Notes: a model not told the origin generated them from the sequence alone. A stretch of 64,000 nt of DNA from Thioclava marina (GCF_002020135.1 NZ_MPZS01000001.1:1550001-1614000); one strand, 5' to 3'. Counted from the stretch's first letter, positions 1-11,737 are shown. Program-made: numbers and translations.

Positions 1-1230
1 ATCGTAGACCGTCTCGGGAATCGCGCGGCGCAGGTTTTCGTATTCCTTGCGATCGCGCCCTTCCGCCGGGAAGGCGTTGAAATGCAGGTTGCCGTCCCCG
101 ACATGACCGAAGCAGTTGATGCGGATATCGGCAAGCGCGCGCAGGGCCGCCTCGGCCTCTTCGATGAACTGAGCCAGCTTCGGCAGCGGCAGCGAAATGT
201 CATGGCTGGAAATCGAGCCGATCCGCTTGTTCGCCTCCGGCAGGCTCTCGCGCAGGGTCCACATCTGGGCGCGCTGGCTCTCGGAGCTTGCGATGACCCC
301 GTCACGTACAAGGCCCTCGCCCGCCACGAAGAGCCCCGCCAACGCTTCTTCCGGCGCCAGCCCCTCCGGCAGGCCGATCTCGATCAGCACCGACCAGTCC
401 GGGCGCGCGGCAAATGGCTGATGCACCTCCGGGCCGACGGCATCCAGAAACCGCAGCCCCTGCCCCGAAATCAGCTCGAAAGCCGAGACACAACCCGGCA
501 TCCGCGCTTCGGCCAGTTCCAGCAATGCCAGCGCCGCCGACGGGCTTTCGACCACCATCATCGCCGTGCCGACCGCCGCAGGTTTTGGCAACAGCCGCAA
601 CGTCGCCGCAGTGATGATCCCCAACGTGCCCTCGGACCCGATCAGCAGGTCCTTCAGGTCGTAGCCCGTGTTGTCCTTGCGCAGATGTTTCAACCCCGAG
701 ATCACCGTGCCATCGGCCAGCACCGCCTCGACCCCCAGGCAAAGCTCGCGGGCATTGCCATAGCGTAGCACGTTCACGCCGCCCGCATTGGTCGCCAGCA
801 CGCCACCGATCCGCGCCGAACCTTGGCTCGCGATGGTCAGCGGGAACAGCCGTCCCGCGCGATCCGCCGCCTGCTGCGCGTCCAGAAGTGTCGCGCCCGC
901 CTCGATCTCCAGCACATGGCCCGTGACCGCCCGCACCGACGCCATCTTCTCAAGGCTCACGATCACCGGCGCGGGGCCCTCTTCGATGATCTGCCCGCCG
1001 ACCAGCCCGGTCCCGCCGCCAAAGGGCACCACCCCTACACCCGCACTGTGGCAGGTCCGCAGAATCGCCGCGACCTGCGCCGTCGAGACGGGCTTCACCA
1101 AAACCCCGCCGCAACCCTTGTAACGCCCGCGCGGCTCCTCGAGATAAGATACCCCCGGCGCGCCGATGCTCAGCCCCGGCACCTCTGCGCGCAGCGTCTC
1201 GACAAAGCTCTCATCGGCAGGTGCGCGCAT
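1..1230 (-). CDS. FAD-binding oxidase, GlcD/D-2-hydroxyacid dehydrogenase family (partial)
   Basis: The first 410 codons of a flavin-dependent dehydrogenase are present. The gene runs off the left edge, so roughly the last 50-60 residues of a ~470-aa family member are missing. The N-terminal FAD-binding PCMH domain shows the glycine-rich PFGGGTGLVGG segment and the IGGVLATNAGG and GSEGTLGIIT segments. The C-terminal FAD-oxidase domain shows the metal/substrate motif FGHVGDGNLHFNAF. Such enzymes oxidise D-lactate, glycolate or D-2-hydroxyglutarate and pass electrons to the respiratory chain. The exact substrate cannot be told from sequence. The ATG at 1230 starts the conserved N-terminus MRAPADESFVETL. 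Confidence 0.88.
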   Translation of the reverse strand, partial: MRAPADESFVETLRAEVPGLSIGAPGVSYLEEPRGRYKGCGGVLVKPVSTAQVAAILRTCHSAGVGVVPFGGGTGLVGGQIIEEGPAPVIVSLEKMASVRAVTGHVLEIEAGATLLDAQQAADRAGRLFPLTIASQGSARIGGVLATNAGGVNVLRYGNARELCLGVEAVLADGTVISGLKHLRKDNTGYDLKDLLIGSEGTLGIITAATLRLLPKPAAVGTAMMVVESPSAALALLELAEARMPGCVSAFELISGQGLRFLDAVGPEVHQPFAARPDWSVLIEIGLPEGLAPEEALAGLFVAGEGLVRDGVIASSESQRAQMWTLRESLPEANKRIGSISSHDISLPLPKLAQFIEEAEAALRALADIRINCFGHVGDGNLHFNAFPAEGRDRKEYENLRRAIPETVYD

Positions 1231-1250
1231 CGAACACTCCTTCGAATTGG

Positions 1251-1302
1251 CCCAAATATCCCGGGGGTGAGGCTGTCAAGCCGAGGGGGCAGCGCCCCCT
1301 TC
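1251..1302 (+). repeat. Dispersed palindromic repeat, copy A
   Basis: This intergenic element has an AAATATCCCGGGGGTGAG head followed about 15 bases later by the hairpin GGGGGCAGCGCCCCC. It lies between the 3' end of map and the start of the FAD oxidase gene. The same head-plus-hairpin design recurs at 13190, 16019, 37351, 37420 and 40201, so it is a repeat family and not a one-off terminator. Confidence 0.7.
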
Positions 1303-1367
1303 CTGACCTGTCTCATTCGTCTTGCGGCAGAGGTGTCCGCACCTCCGCCCCGTATGCGTGGCCCGCC

Positions 1368-2177
1368 TTATCGCCAGGTCGGATGGAAACGGTTCGCCGG
1401 GCTCAACGTGAAGATCTCGCAGCCATCCGCGGTCACCCCAACCGAATGCTCGAATTGCGCGCTCAGCGACTTGTCACGCGTCACGGCGGTCCAGTCATCG
1501 GCGAGAACCTTGGTTTCGGGGCGGCCTAGATTGACCATCGGCTCGATCGTAAAGATCATGCCTTCCTCGAGCACCGCACCCGAACCCGCGCGCCCGTAAT
1601 GGAGCACGTTCGGCGGTGCGTGGAAGACCTTGCCGACACCATGGCCGCAGAAGTCACGCACCACCGACATCCGGTGGCCTTCGACGAATTTCTGGATCGC
1701 ATGGCCGATATCGCCGAAGGTGTTGCCCGGCTTGACCTGTTCGATCCCGATCATCAGCGCGTCATGGGTGACCTGGATCAGCCGCTCGGCCTTCCGGCTC
1801 AGGGTACCCGCGACATACATGCGCGAGCTGTCCCCGTACCAGCCATCGAGGATCACCGTCACGTCGATATTGATGATATCGCCATCCTTGAGCTTCTTGT
1901 CGCCCGGGATGCCGTGGCAGACCACATGGTTGACCGAGATGCAGCTCGCATGGCGATACCCGCGATAGCCGATCGTGGCCGAAGTCGCGCCCAGCTCGGT
2001 GACGCGCTTGTCGATGAAAGCGTCGAGCTCGCCGGTGCTTACCCCCGGCTTCACCAGATCCGCCACCTCGTCGAGGATCTGCGCGGTCACCTGCGAGGCG
2101 GCGCGCATTCCAGCGAAATCGCTCTGGTCGTAAATCCGGATACCGTCTTTGGTCACTCGGGCCTGATTGTCGTCCAA
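1368..2177 (-). CDS. map: Type I methionine aminopeptidase
   Basis: A 269-aa cytosolic metalloprotease that removes the initiator methionine from nascent proteins. The family metal ligands are visible in order: NIDVTVILDGWYGD (two Asp), the HGVGKVFH region (His), FTIEPM (Glu) and QFEHSVGV (Glu). Length matches bacterial type Ia enzymes. The ATG start gives MDDNQARVTKDGI. It is divergent from the MoaB-like gene at 2295 across 117 bases and is followed by a repeat element. Confidence 0.95.
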   Translation of the reverse strand: MDDNQARVTKDGIRIYDQSDFAGMRAASQVTAQILDEVADLVKPGVSTGELDAFIDKRVTELGATSATIGYRGYRHASCISVNHVVCHGIPGDKKLKDGDIINIDVTVILDGWYGDSSRMYVAGTLSRKAERLIQVTHDALMIGIEQVKPGNTFGDIGHAIQKFVEGHRMSVVRDFCGHGVGKVFHAPPNVLHYGRAGSGAVLEEGMIFTIEPMVNLGRPETKVLADDWTAVTRDKSLSAQFEHSVGVTADGCEIFTLSPANRFHPTWR

Positions 2178-2294
2178 GGGTCCACTCCTTGCAGGTTGCG
2201 GGCTCTAGATAGTCACAAAAGAACGCCTTGGCCAGTGCCCGCTCTTTTCCCCTGCCCCGCTGCGCCCTATACCAAGGCGAAAGGAGCCTCCCAG

Positions 2295-3023
2295 ATGCCC
2301 AATCCCACCGCAGCGATCCTGATCATCGGCGACGAGATCCTCACCGGCCGCACCCGCGAGGGCAACGCCCATTTCCTTGCCGGAAAGCTGGCCGAACATG
2401 GCATCACCTGCCGCCAGATCCGGGTCGTGCCGGACGATAACGACGTGATCGTGGCGGCGGTGCGTGAGCTTTCGACAAGCCACGATCATCTTTTCACGAG
2501 CGGCGGCATCGGCCCGACCCATGACGACATCACCGCCGATGCGGTGGCCGAGGCGATGGGGGCCTCGCTCGACATACGCGACGACGCGCGCATGATCCTC
2601 GCAGAACATTACGCCGCGCGCGGGGTCGAGTTCACCACCGCCCGGCTGCGCATGGCCCGCATTCCCGCGGGCGCCGAGCTGATCGACAACCCGGTCTCGG
2701 GCGCACCGGGCTTCTCGCTGGGCAATGTCCATGTGATGGCGGGCGTGCCCAACATCTTCCAGGCGATGGTCGAGGGGCTCTTGCCGAAGCTCACCGGGGG
2801 CGCACCGCTGATCTCGCGAAACTGGCAGGTGATGGTCGCGGAGGCCTCCGTGGCCGATGAGCTGCGCGAGATCGCGGCGCGCTTTCCCGATCTCTCGATC
2901 GGGTCCTATCCCTTCGTGCAGGAGGGGCGATACGGGACAAATCTCGTCACCCGCGGCACCGATCCCGGGCGGGTCGAGGTGGGCTGGCAAGCGCTGAAGA
3001 CCGCTTTCCCGGAGGGCAAATGA
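2295..3023 (+). CDS. MoaB/CinA-type molybdopterin-binding domain protein
   Basis: A 242-aa protein with the MoCF_biosynth fold: AAILIIGDEILTGRTREGN at the N-terminus and the TSGGIGPTHDDIT loop that binds molybdopterin or nucleotide in MogA, MoeA and CinA. It lacks the C-terminal amidohydrolase domain of full CinA, so it is the short stand-alone form; its role is unknown. The frame stays open upstream to 1599, but the ATG at 2295 is chosen because AAAGGAG lies just before it and family homology begins there. Its stop overlaps the GNAT gene by four bases, indicating translational coupling. Confidence 0.85.
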   Translation: MPNPTAAILIIGDEILTGRTREGNAHFLAGKLAEHGITCRQIRVVPDDNDVIVAAVRELSTSHDHLFTSGGIGPTHDDITADAVAEAMGASLDIRDDARMILAEHYAARGVEFTTARLRMARIPAGAELIDNPVSGAPGFSLGNVHVMAGVPNIFQAMVEGLLPKLTGGAPLISRNWQVMVAEASVADELREIAARFPDLSIGSYPFVQEGRYGTNLVTRGTDPGRVEVGWQALKTAFPEGK

Positions 3024-3733
3024 CCGACGCCTACGCGATCATCGATGCAACCTGGCCCCCCGCGCAGTTTCGCCGTGCCGGAGGGTTCCTGATCCGCGAC
3101 GGTCAGGGTGGCGGCTCGCGCGTCAGCTGCGCCACGCTCGAAGGTCCGCTGGAAGAGGCCGACATCCCGGCCGCGGAGGCTGCCCACCGCGCCCTCGGCC
3201 AGACCCCGCGCTTCATGATCCGCGATGGCGAAGACGCATTCGATGCGGTGCTCGAAGGGCGGGGCTACGAGGCCTATGATCCGGTCCGTCTGTGGTCGGC
3301 ACCGATCGAGCAGGTGCAAGGTGAGGTGCCTCCCGTCACGGCCTTCGCCCATTGGCCACCGCTCCAGATCGCCCGCGATCTCTGGTCTGAGCTTGACGTC
3401 GGCCCCGAACGTCAGGCGATCATGGAGCGCGTCACCGGCCCGAAAGCCTGTGTCCTGGGCCGCAAGCAGGATCGCGCGGCAGGCGTGGCCTTCGTCGCCC
3501 TCCACGAGGGTGCGGCGATGCTGCACGCGCTTGCTGTCGCCCCCCGGTTCCGCCGCATGGGGCTCGCGCGCCAGATGGTTCACGAGGCCGCCCGCTGGGC
3601 CGCCGAGGCAGGGGCTACGCGCTTCGAGATGATCGTGACGCTTGCCAATGATGCCTCGAACGGGCTTGCGCGTGACCTCGGGATGGAAGCGCGCGCGCAG
3701 TATCACTACCGCCGCAAGGAGGATGCCCTGTGA
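3020..3733 (+). CDS. GNAT family N-acetyltransferase
   Basis: A 237-aa protein whose C-terminal half carries the acetyl-CoA binding region of GNAT enzymes: HALAVAPRFRRMGLARQMV, with the R/Q-x-x-G-x-A type loop, followed by EAGATRFEMIVTLAND. The N-terminal 100 residues are less typical and may be a degenerate second GNAT lobe. The acyl acceptor is unknown. The ATG overlaps the stop of the MoaB-like gene and the stop overlaps the GTG of the OmpA gene, so the three genes form one tightly coupled operon. Confidence 0.8.
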   Translation: MTDAYAIIDATWPPAQFRRAGGFLIRDGQGGGSRVSCATLEGPLEEADIPAAEAAHRALGQTPRFMIRDGEDAFDAVLEGRGYEAYDPVRLWSAPIEQVQGEVPPVTAFAHWPPLQIARDLWSELDVGPERQAIMERVTGPKACVLGRKQDRAAGVAFVALHEGAAMLHALAVAPRFRRMGLARQMVHEAARWAAEAGATRFEMIVTLANDASNGLARDLGMEARAQYHYRRKEDAL

Positions 3734-4683
3734 CCCGTCTGGCTGGCTTCGCGCTCGCGACGTTGATCGCCGCGCCCGCGCTGGCCGAGCCGCTCGCGCT
3801 CAGCCTGCCCGGTGGCGCGACCCAATCGGCGCAGGCGTCGAGCCCGGCGACAAGCTACGCGCTCGCCGTCGGCCCGTGGCAGGATGGCGCGATCGAGCAT
3901 ATCGCGCTTGAGGGCGCGCGCAGCGACACCGCCTGGCGGCTCCGGGCGAACCAGAACACGACGCTCCAGATCCTCGCACCGCTGCGCGACCAGTTGACCG
4001 AGGCTGGTTACACACTGCTTTACGAGTGCGACACCGATGCCTGTGGCGGCTTCGATTTTCGCTATGCGCTCGACCTGCTGCCCGAGCCGTCGATGCATGT
4101 CGACCTGGGCGATTTTCGCTATCTCGCAGCGCGCAAGGGCGAGGAATATGTCGCGATCACGGTCTCGCGCTCGTCGGAGTCGGGATTTATCCAGATTACC
4201 GATCTCAGCGTACAGGACGTGACCCCGGCGCGGCCCGACAATCCGCTCGCGACACCTCTGCCCGCCGCCCCGTTGACGACGAATGCCACTGCGACCCCAC
4301 CTTCGGCATTCGCCCGCGCGCTCGAAACCCGGGGCTCCGTCGCGCTCGACGATCTCGACTTTCCGTCTGGCGCGGCGACCCTCGGACCCGGAGAATTCGC
4401 CTCGCTTGCGGCCCTGGCGGAGTTTCTGAAGGCCAACCCGGACATGCAGGTCATGCTGGTCGGGCATACCGATGCGGTTGGCTCGCTGGCCGCGAATATC
4501 GCGCTTTCGAAGAAACGCGCCCAGTCTGTGCGCAGCAAGTTGATCTCCGACTATGGCACCGACCCGGCCCAGGTCAGCGCCGAGGGCGCGGGCTTCCTCG
4601 CGCCGCGCGCGAGCAGCCTGACGAAAGAGGGGCGCGAGAAAAACAGACGGGTCGAAGTGGTTCTCACTTCGACCCGCAGTTAG
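3730..4683 (+). CDS. OmpA-family cell-envelope protein
   Basis: A 317-aa exported protein. It has a GTG start, an N-terminal signal peptide (ending around LAEPLA, residues 15-20), an unassigned domain of about 170 residues with a CDTDACGGFDF segment, a proline/threonine-rich linker, and a C-terminal OmpA-like peptidoglycan-binding domain. The last shows MLVGHTDAVGSLAANIALS and the closing NRRVEVVL. It probably tethers the outer membrane or periplasm to peptidoglycan. The start codon overlaps the GNAT stop. The GTG is supported by that coupling and by the intact signal peptide. Confidence 0.83.
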   Translation: MTRLAGFALATLIAAPALAEPLALSLPGGATQSAQASSPATSYALAVGPWQDGAIEHIALEGARSDTAWRLRANQNTTLQILAPLRDQLTEAGYTLLYECDTDACGGFDFRYALDLLPEPSMHVDLGDFRYLAARKGEEYVAITVSRSSESGFIQITDLSVQDVTPARPDNPLATPLPAAPLTTNATATPPSAFARALETRGSVALDDLDFPSGAATLGPGEFASLAALAEFLKANPDMQVMLVGHTDAVGSLAANIALSKKRAQSVRSKLISDYGTDPAQVSAEGAGFLAPRASSLTKEGREKNRRVEVVLTSTRS

Positions 4684-4723
4684 CGCGGTCCGGGCTGCTC
4701 GGACCCCGCAGGGGAAGATCGGC

Positions 4724-5629
4724 TCACCAGTTGTCAGGACCCTTCTCGGCGAAGGTCTGGGCGAGAAAATCGATGAAGGCGCGCACTTTCGGCTGGGTGA
4801 AACGGCCCGGCGGATAGATCGCGTAGATGCCCAGCGTCTCCATCGGCAGGTCGGGCATTGCCTCTTCCACGAGGCCCTGGCGCATCGCATCGGCATAAAG
4901 GAAGGACGGCAGGTAGGCGATGCCGAGCCCAGCGATGCAGGCATGCAGCAGCGATTGGCCGTCATTGACCGTCAGCCAGCCCGCCGAGCGCACCTGACGA
5001 CGCTCGCCCGAGGGCGCGGTCAGCTTCCAGACATTGCCCGCCGACTGGTTCGAGTAATGCAGCAGCTTGTGTTCGTTGAGGTCGTCGATCCGCTCGGGGC
5101 GGCCGTATTTCGCGAAATACTCGGGTGCGGCGATCATCCGGCGCGAGGTTTCGGTCAGCTTGCGCGCGCGCAGGCTGCTATCCTCCAGCTCGCCGACGCG
5201 GATCGCCATGTCGAACCCTTCCGAGATCAGTTCGACATAACGGTTGTTCAGCACCATGTTCACGGTGATATCGGGGAATTCCTGCAGGAAATCGCCCAGA
5301 ACGGGCGACAGAAGGTTCACGCCGAAATCCGTCGCGACCGAAATGCGCAGCAGACCCGAAGGCGCGGTCTGCATCGAGGTGACCAGCGCGTCGGCCTCGC
5401 CCGCATCGTTGAGCACCCGGCGTGCGCGATCGTAATAGGCCAGACCGATCTCGGTCGGGGAAACGCGGCGCGTGGTGCGGTTGAGCAGACGCGCGCCAAG
5501 GCGCGCCTCGAGCGCGGAGACGTGCTTCGACACGGCGGATTTGGAAATGCCCATCTTCTTCGCGGCATCTGTGAAGCCGCCCTGGTCGACGACCATTGCG
5601 AAGGCTTCCATTTCAGTCAGGCGATCCAT
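4724..5629 (-). CDS. LysR-family transcriptional regulator
   Basis: A 301-aa regulator with an N-terminal winged helix-turn-helix (LTEMEAFAMVVDQGGFTDAA, then SKSAVSKHVSALEARLG) and a C-terminal type-2 periplasmic-binding-like effector domain. It resembles the large group of LysR proteins with SNVVTDFGVN-type effector domains. It is divergent from the FadH-type reductase at 5899, so that gene is the most likely target. The inducer is unknown. The 269-base intergenic region is the expected site of its operator, but I could not single out a convincing LysR box. Confidence 0.88.
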   Translation of the reverse strand: MDRLTEMEAFAMVVDQGGFTDAAKKMGISKSAVSKHVSALEARLGARLLNRTTRRVSPTEIGLAYYDRARRVLNDAGEADALVTSMQTAPSGLLRISVATDFGVNLLSPVLGDFLQEFPDITVNMVLNNRYVELISEGFDMAIRVGELEDSSLRARKLTETSRRMIAAPEYFAKYGRPERIDDLNEHKLLHYSNQSAGNVWKLTAPSGERRQVRSAGWLTVNDGQSLLHACIAGLGIAYLPSFLYADAMRQGLVEEAMPDLPMETLGIYAIYPPGRFTQPKVRAFIDFLAQTFAEKGPDNW

Positions 5630-5844
5630 CTAGCGCACCTTTGCGGAACTCGTTTTGTTTGTCGTTGTCGTCCGTTTTCGAGGTCAAATCGGGCGCAAAT
5701 GGGGCCTCAGGGCGACAATAAGGGGGAAATGTCACGGGTTGGTTACTCTCACGAAACGGTCTCACCGCCTATGGATTTCCAAGGAAACAAGGCGATTACA
5801 CATCTTCCGCGACGGATCCGAAGGCGCAATGACGCCGCGTTTGA

Positions 5845-7914
<2,070 letters not shown>

Positions 7915-7919
7915 GGAAT

Positions 7920-7939
7920 GGGAGGGGCGCGCCCCTCCC
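7920..7939. terminator. Perfect 20-bp palindrome between convergent genes
   Basis: GGGAGGGGCGCGCCCCTCCC lies immediately between the stop of fadH and the stop of the convergent SDR gene. With no T-run it is a candidate bidirectional transcription barrier and not a textbook intrinsic terminator. Confidence 0.55.
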
Positions 7940-7941
7940 GC

Positions 7942-8682
7942 TCAGATACAGCGCCCGCCATCGACCTCCATCGCGACGCCGGTGATCATGCTCGCTTCGT
8001 CCGAGCACAGAAACAGCGCCGCGTTGGCCATATCCTCGGGGGTCGAAAACCGCCCGAGCGGGATCGTGGCGAGGAATTTCGCGCGTACCTCGGGCGTGTC
8101 TTCGCCCATGAAGCTTTTCAGAAGCGGCGTCTCTCCGGCGACCGGATTGATTGCGTTGACGCGGATACCCTCGGGAGCAAGCTCCACCGCCATCGCGCGG
8201 GTCGCGGTGATCATCCAGCCCTTCGAGGCATTGTACCAGTTGAGCCTGGGTCGCGGGCTCACGCCAGCGGTGGAGGCCACGTTGAGGATCGCACCCGAGC
8301 CCTGCGCCTTCATCAGCGGTACGATGTGGCGCGCGGTCAGGTAGACCGACTTGGCATTCACGTTGAGGACACGGTCGAACTCTTCCTCGGTGACCTCTTC
8401 CATCGGTTTGGGCAGATGGGTCGTGCCTGCATTGTTCACGAGGATGTCGATCCGACCCCAGGTGTCCTGCGCGGCCCTGGTCATCGCGGCGACATCCGCA
8501 TTGCGGCTGACATCGACAGCGCAGGCGATCCCGCCGATCTCCTTGGCGACCGCCTGCGCGGCGTCTTCGTTCAGATCGGCGACCATGACGCGCGCGCCCT
8601 CGGCGGCGAAACGGCGCGCGATGCCCGCGCCGAAGCCCGAACCCGCACCGGTGACGATGGCGGTCTTGTTCTCAAGTCTCAT
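7942..8682 (-). CDS. SDR-family oxidoreductase (3-oxoacyl-ACP reductase-like)
   Basis: A 246-aa classical short-chain dehydrogenase. It has the cofactor motif TGAGSGFGAG near residue 11, the DLN acidic position after the second strand (suggesting NAD preference), the NNAG motif, and the catalytic Tyr-x3-Lys in WYNASKGW. The C-terminus MEVDGGRCI is typical of FabG-like enzymes. The ATG at 8682 is preferred over an upstream start at 8730 because GGAGGAG precedes it. Substrate is unknown. Convergence with fadH may hint at a role in fatty-acid metabolism. Confidence 0.85.
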   Translation of the reverse strand: MRLENKTAIVTGAGSGFGAGIARRFAAEGARVMVADLNEDAAQAVAKEIGGIACAVDVSRNADVAAMTRAAQDTWGRIDILVNNAGTTHLPKPMEEVTEEEFDRVLNVNAKSVYLTARHIVPLMKAQGSGAILNVASTAGVSPRPRLNWYNASKGWMITATRAMAVELAPEGIRVNAINPVAGETPLLKSFMGEDTPEVRAKFLATIPLGRFSTPEDMANAALFLCSDEASMITGVAMEVDGGRCI

Positions 8683-8748
8683 GTGGCTCCTCCCTCCGGC
8701 GCACTGTGGCAGAAGGGAGGACGCACGCAAGGGGCTCGGTCGCCCCGC

Positions 8749-9588
8749 TCAGACGGCGATATTGTCGATCAGACGCACGTCGCCCAGCCAGAGCGCGGCA
8801 AGCATCCGCACCGGCTCCGCCAGATCTTCCGCAGGACGCAGCCCGTCGACGGTGCGAAGTTCGAGATATTCGATCTCGCGGAACCCAGCCTCAAGCAGCG
8901 CGGCTTCGGCATTGGTCAGCGCGATCTCCGCCGAGGCGCCGTCCCGGATCTCGGAGGCCGCAAGCTGCATGATCTCATGCAGACGCGGGGCGACCTCACG
9001 CTCGGCCTCGGTCAGACGCACGTTGCGCGAGGACATGGCGAGCCCGTCTTCCTCGCGGATCGTCGGGCAGCCGATGATGCGGGTCGGAATGTTGAGATCG
9101 CGCACGAGGCGCTGGACGACCTGCAATTGCTGCCAGTCCTTCTCACCGAAAAAGGCACGCCCCGCCTGCGTCATCCCGAAGAGCTTCGAGCAGACCGTGG
9201 CAACCCCGTCGAAATGGCCGGGCCGGAACGCGCCCTCGAGCGGCTCGGTGATGCCCGTGATCGAAACGGTCGTGGCAAAGCCATCGGGATAGACCTCGTC
9301 CACGCCGGGCGCGAAGAGCACATCGACGCCCTCGGCCTCAAGCAACGCCAGATCGCGGGCCTCGTCGCGCGGGTATTTGTCGAGGTCAGAGGCATTGTTG
9401 AACTGCATCGGGTTGACGAAGACTGTCACGATCACCCGGTCCGACTGCTCGCGGGCTGCACGTGCGAGGCTCAGATGGCCATCATGCAGCGCCCCCATCG
9501 TCGGTACCACGCCCACCAGCATGCCCGAGCGTTTCCAGGCGGCCACCTTGTCGCGCAGCTCGGCGGCGGTACGGATTACTTGCGTCAT
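8749..9588 (-). CDS. panC: Pantoate--beta-alanine ligase (pantothenate synthetase)
   Basis: A 279-aa enzyme that condenses pantoate with beta-alanine using ATP, the last step of pantothenate synthesis. It has [18 protein letters not shown] with the HxGH nucleotidylyltransferase motif, FVNPMQFN, and GEKDWQQL followed by the AMSSRN motif. Length is normal. Its ATG overlaps the stop of panB by four bases, so panB and panC are translationally coupled. Confidence 0.96.
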   Translation of the reverse strand: MTQVIRTAAELRDKVAAWKRSGMLVGVVPTMGALHDGHLSLARAAREQSDRVIVTVFVNPMQFNNASDLDKYPRDEARDLALLEAEGVDVLFAPGVDEVYPDGFATTVSITGITEPLEGAFRPGHFDGVATVCSKLFGMTQAGRAFFGEKDWQQLQVVQRLVRDLNIPTRIIGCPTIREEDGLAMSSRNVRLTEAEREVAPRLHEIMQLAASEIRDGASAEIALTNAEAALLEAGFREIEYLELRTVDGLRPAEDLAEPVRMLAALWLGDVRLIDNIAV

Positions 9589-10409
9589 TTCTTGACCTCA
9601 TCGGCAAAGCTGTGCTCGGCCGCCGGGAAGGAGCGCTCGCGCACCTCCGCCGCGTAATCGGCCACGGCCGCATCGGCCGCCACCCCGAGCTGCCCGAAAC
9701 GCTTGACGAATTTCGGTTTGAAATCGGTGAACAGGCCCAGCATGTCATCGACCACGAGCACCTGACCGTCGCAACCCGCACCGGCACCGATCCCCACGGT
9801 CGGGATCGCGACCTCGGCGGTAATCTCATCGGCCAGCCCCTGCGGCACTTTCTCGAGCACGACCGAGAACGCCCCCGCTTCGGCGACGGCCTTCGCATCC
9901 GCGATCAACCGGGCACGGCCCTCGCCACGGCCCTGCACCTTGTAACCCCCCAGCGTGTTCACCGATTGCGGCGTCAGCCCGATATGCGCCATCACCGGGA
10001 TGCCGCGCGCCACGAGAAACGCGATCGTCTCGGCCATGTGCACCCCGCCTTCAAGCTTCACCGCCCCCGCGCCGGTCTCGGCCATCAGCCGGGCGGCGTT
10101 GCGAAACGCCTGCGCGGGGCTTTCCTCGTAAGAGCCGAAGGGCATGTCGATCACCATCAGCGCGTTCGACAGCCCCCGCGCGACGGCCCGACCGTGCATC
10201 ACCATCATCTCCATCGTGACGCCCAGGGTCGAGGGCAGCCCGTGCAACACCATGCCGACAGAGTCGCCCACCAGCACCAGATCGCAATGCGGATCGACCA
10301 GCTTCGCGATCGGCGTCGTATAGGCGGTGAGGCACACGATCGGCGCGCCGCCCTTCATGGCAAGAATGTCGGCGGGCATCTTCTGACGCGAGGTTCCAGT
10401 GGCGCTCAT
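9585..10409 (-). CDS. panB: 3-methyl-2-oxobutanoate hydroxymethyltransferase
   Basis: A 274-aa cytosolic enzyme that transfers a hydroxymethyl group from methylene-tetrahydrofolate to 2-oxoisovalerate, making ketopantoate. It shows [26 protein letters not shown] (metal-binding Asp), VKLEGG and [14 protein letters not shown]. The ATG at 10409 follows a GGGAGG ribosome-binding site. An in-frame start at 10463 would add a non-conserved tail. It heads the panB-panC pair; the ketopantoate reductase gene is not in the window. Confidence 0.96.
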   Translation of the reverse strand: MSATGTSRQKMPADILAMKGGAPIVCLTAYTTPIAKLVDPHCDLVLVGDSVGMVLHGLPSTLGVTMEMMVMHGRAVARGLSNALMVIDMPFGSYEESPAQAFRNAARLMAETGAGAVKLEGGVHMAETIAFLVARGIPVMAHIGLTPQSVNTLGGYKVQGRGEGRARLIADAKAVAEAGAFSVVLEKVPQGLADEITAEVAIPTVGIGAGAGCDGQVLVVDDMLGLFTDFKPKFVKRFGQLGVAADAAVADYAAEVRERSFPAAEHSFADEVKK

Positions 10410-10533
10410 GGGGCAATCCTCCCTGATCTGCTTGGTCGCGACTCCTAACGTTCCAAGCCGCACAAGGGAAGATAGGAATGCCGCAACGCCGCAACACGGG
10501 GGAGATCGGAGGGGCTTTTCCCCTCTTTCAAAA

Positions 10534-10570
10534 ACGAAAAAAGGCGCGGCCCATCAGGCGCCGCGCCGTT
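10534..10570 (-). terminator. Intrinsic terminator of the L,D-transpeptidase gene
   Basis: On the minus strand an 8-bp GC stem (GGCGCGGC/GCCGCGCC, 10543-10567) is followed by a T-rich run (the complement of AAAAACGAAAAAA). It lies just downstream of the stop at 10593. Confidence 0.75.
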
Positions 10571-10592
10571 TTCGTGGTGCATGAATTTTGGC

Positions 10593-11513
10593 TCAGTTGC
10601 TTGCCAGTGTCCCGACGGGACAAGGCGCGGTGCCAGGATAACCGCAATCGGCCGATTGTGCGGTTTCACCCGACGCGCCCACCTGCTCTGCCAGCGCCAC
10701 CGAGGCTTCGTGCTGCTCCTGCTCGACCTTGTTCTGATCGGCGATCAGCCCGGCCTCCCAGGCCTTCTGGTCTTCCGCGATCGCGACCTGATTATAGGCC
10801 GAGACGACATAGCCCGAATGGAGCTGGACCACCGGCCCTTCCATGTCGAGGCTTTCCTCGCGGTTGCGCACCTTCACCTCGGTCCCTTTCGGAATCTTGT
10901 TGAAGAGGTCGATGATGTCTTGGTTGAACAGACGGATACAGCCCGCCGAGGTCGCCCGCCCGATCGAGGAGGGGTCCATCGTGCCGTGGATGCGGTAATA
11001 GGTATCCTTGCCGTCCTTGTAGAGATAAAGCGCCCGAGCCCCGAGCGGGTTATCGAGACCACCGGGCAGACCATCCTTGAGCGGCCCGTAAAGATCGGGA
11101 TCTTCATTGATCATGTTCTGCGTGGGCGTCCAGCTGGGATATTCCTGCTTGCGCTGGATCGTGGCATCGCCCGCGAAGCCCTTGCCGTCACGGCCCACGG
11201 CAACGCCGTAACGCTCGGCCTGTCCGGGGGCGGTGATGTAATAGAGGAAGCGCGCATAGGGATCGACGACGATCGTGCCGACCGGCTCGGGGCCATGGTA
11301 GGGCACGATCTGACGACGGTTGCGCTCGACGAGATATTTTGGGTTCACCGCCGGGATTTCCTTCCCGTCATCGTTGCGGGCCTGATACTCCGCGGGGACC
11401 GTTTTGCTCGACTGGGTCGGCTGGGCATATTGGTGCGGCTCGCTCGCGCAGGCCGCCAGAATGCCGAGAAGACCCACCAGCAATGCAGGCCGGGTCACAC
11501 GATTGAGCGTCAT
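10593..11513 (-). CDS. YkuD-type L,D-transpeptidase lipoprotein
   Basis: A 306-aa envelope enzyme. Residues 1-22 are a lipoprotein signal ending in the lipobox LAAC (Cys22), so the protein is probably membrane-anchored. The YkuD domain spans about residues 77-215, with His176 in YRIHGTMD and catalytic Cys192 in SAGCIRLFN. Most family members have SHGC where this has SAGC, a known variation. Such enzymes form 3-3 crosslinks in peptidoglycan or attach lipoproteins. The tail after residue 240 is Glu/Gln-rich. A GTG at 11528, better spaced from an AGGGA sequence, is an alternative start. It is divergent from the aldehyde dehydrogenase. Confidence 0.87.
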   Translation of the reverse strand: MTLNRVTRPALLVGLLGILAACASEPHQYAQPTQSSKTVPAEYQARNDDGKEIPAVNPKYLVERNRRQIVPYHGPEPVGTIVVDPYARFLYYITAPGQAERYGVAVGRDGKGFAGDATIQRKQEYPSWTPTQNMINEDPDLYGPLKDGLPGGLDNPLGARALYLYKDGKDTYYRIHGTMDPSSIGRATSAGCIRLFNQDIIDLFNKIPKGTEVKVRNREESLDMEGPVVQLHSGYVVSAYNQVAIAEDQKAWEAGLIADQNKVEQEQHEASVALAEQVGASGETAQSADCGYPGTAPCPVGTLASN

Positions 11514-11737
11514 CGAACACGTGGTCACTTGCAATTCCCTGTCTCTCTTCGGAGGGCGCGCCCGCGCCCGGTTCCCGATCACCAATCCGCTAGATAGGTG
11601 AAAGTTCCCTCCTCTCACACTAACATGAATGTGATCGAGTCCCCTTCTCTCCCCGTCGGCGGAAAGCCGCCCCCTTGACCTCGCCCGATCAGCGACGGAC
11701 CTTGACACCATTCGCGAGACGAGAGGAGGCGCCCCGG

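Noticed and set aside
1599-2294. A 232-codon N-terminal extension of the MoaB-like protein
   Set aside because: It is antisense to map and has no homology; the ATG at 2295 has a strong ribosome-binding site and the expected family start.
4685-4709. Inverted repeat GGTCCG...CGGACC after the OmpA gene
   Set aside because: It has a short stem and no T-run; it may help to end transcription between convergent genes but is too weak to call.
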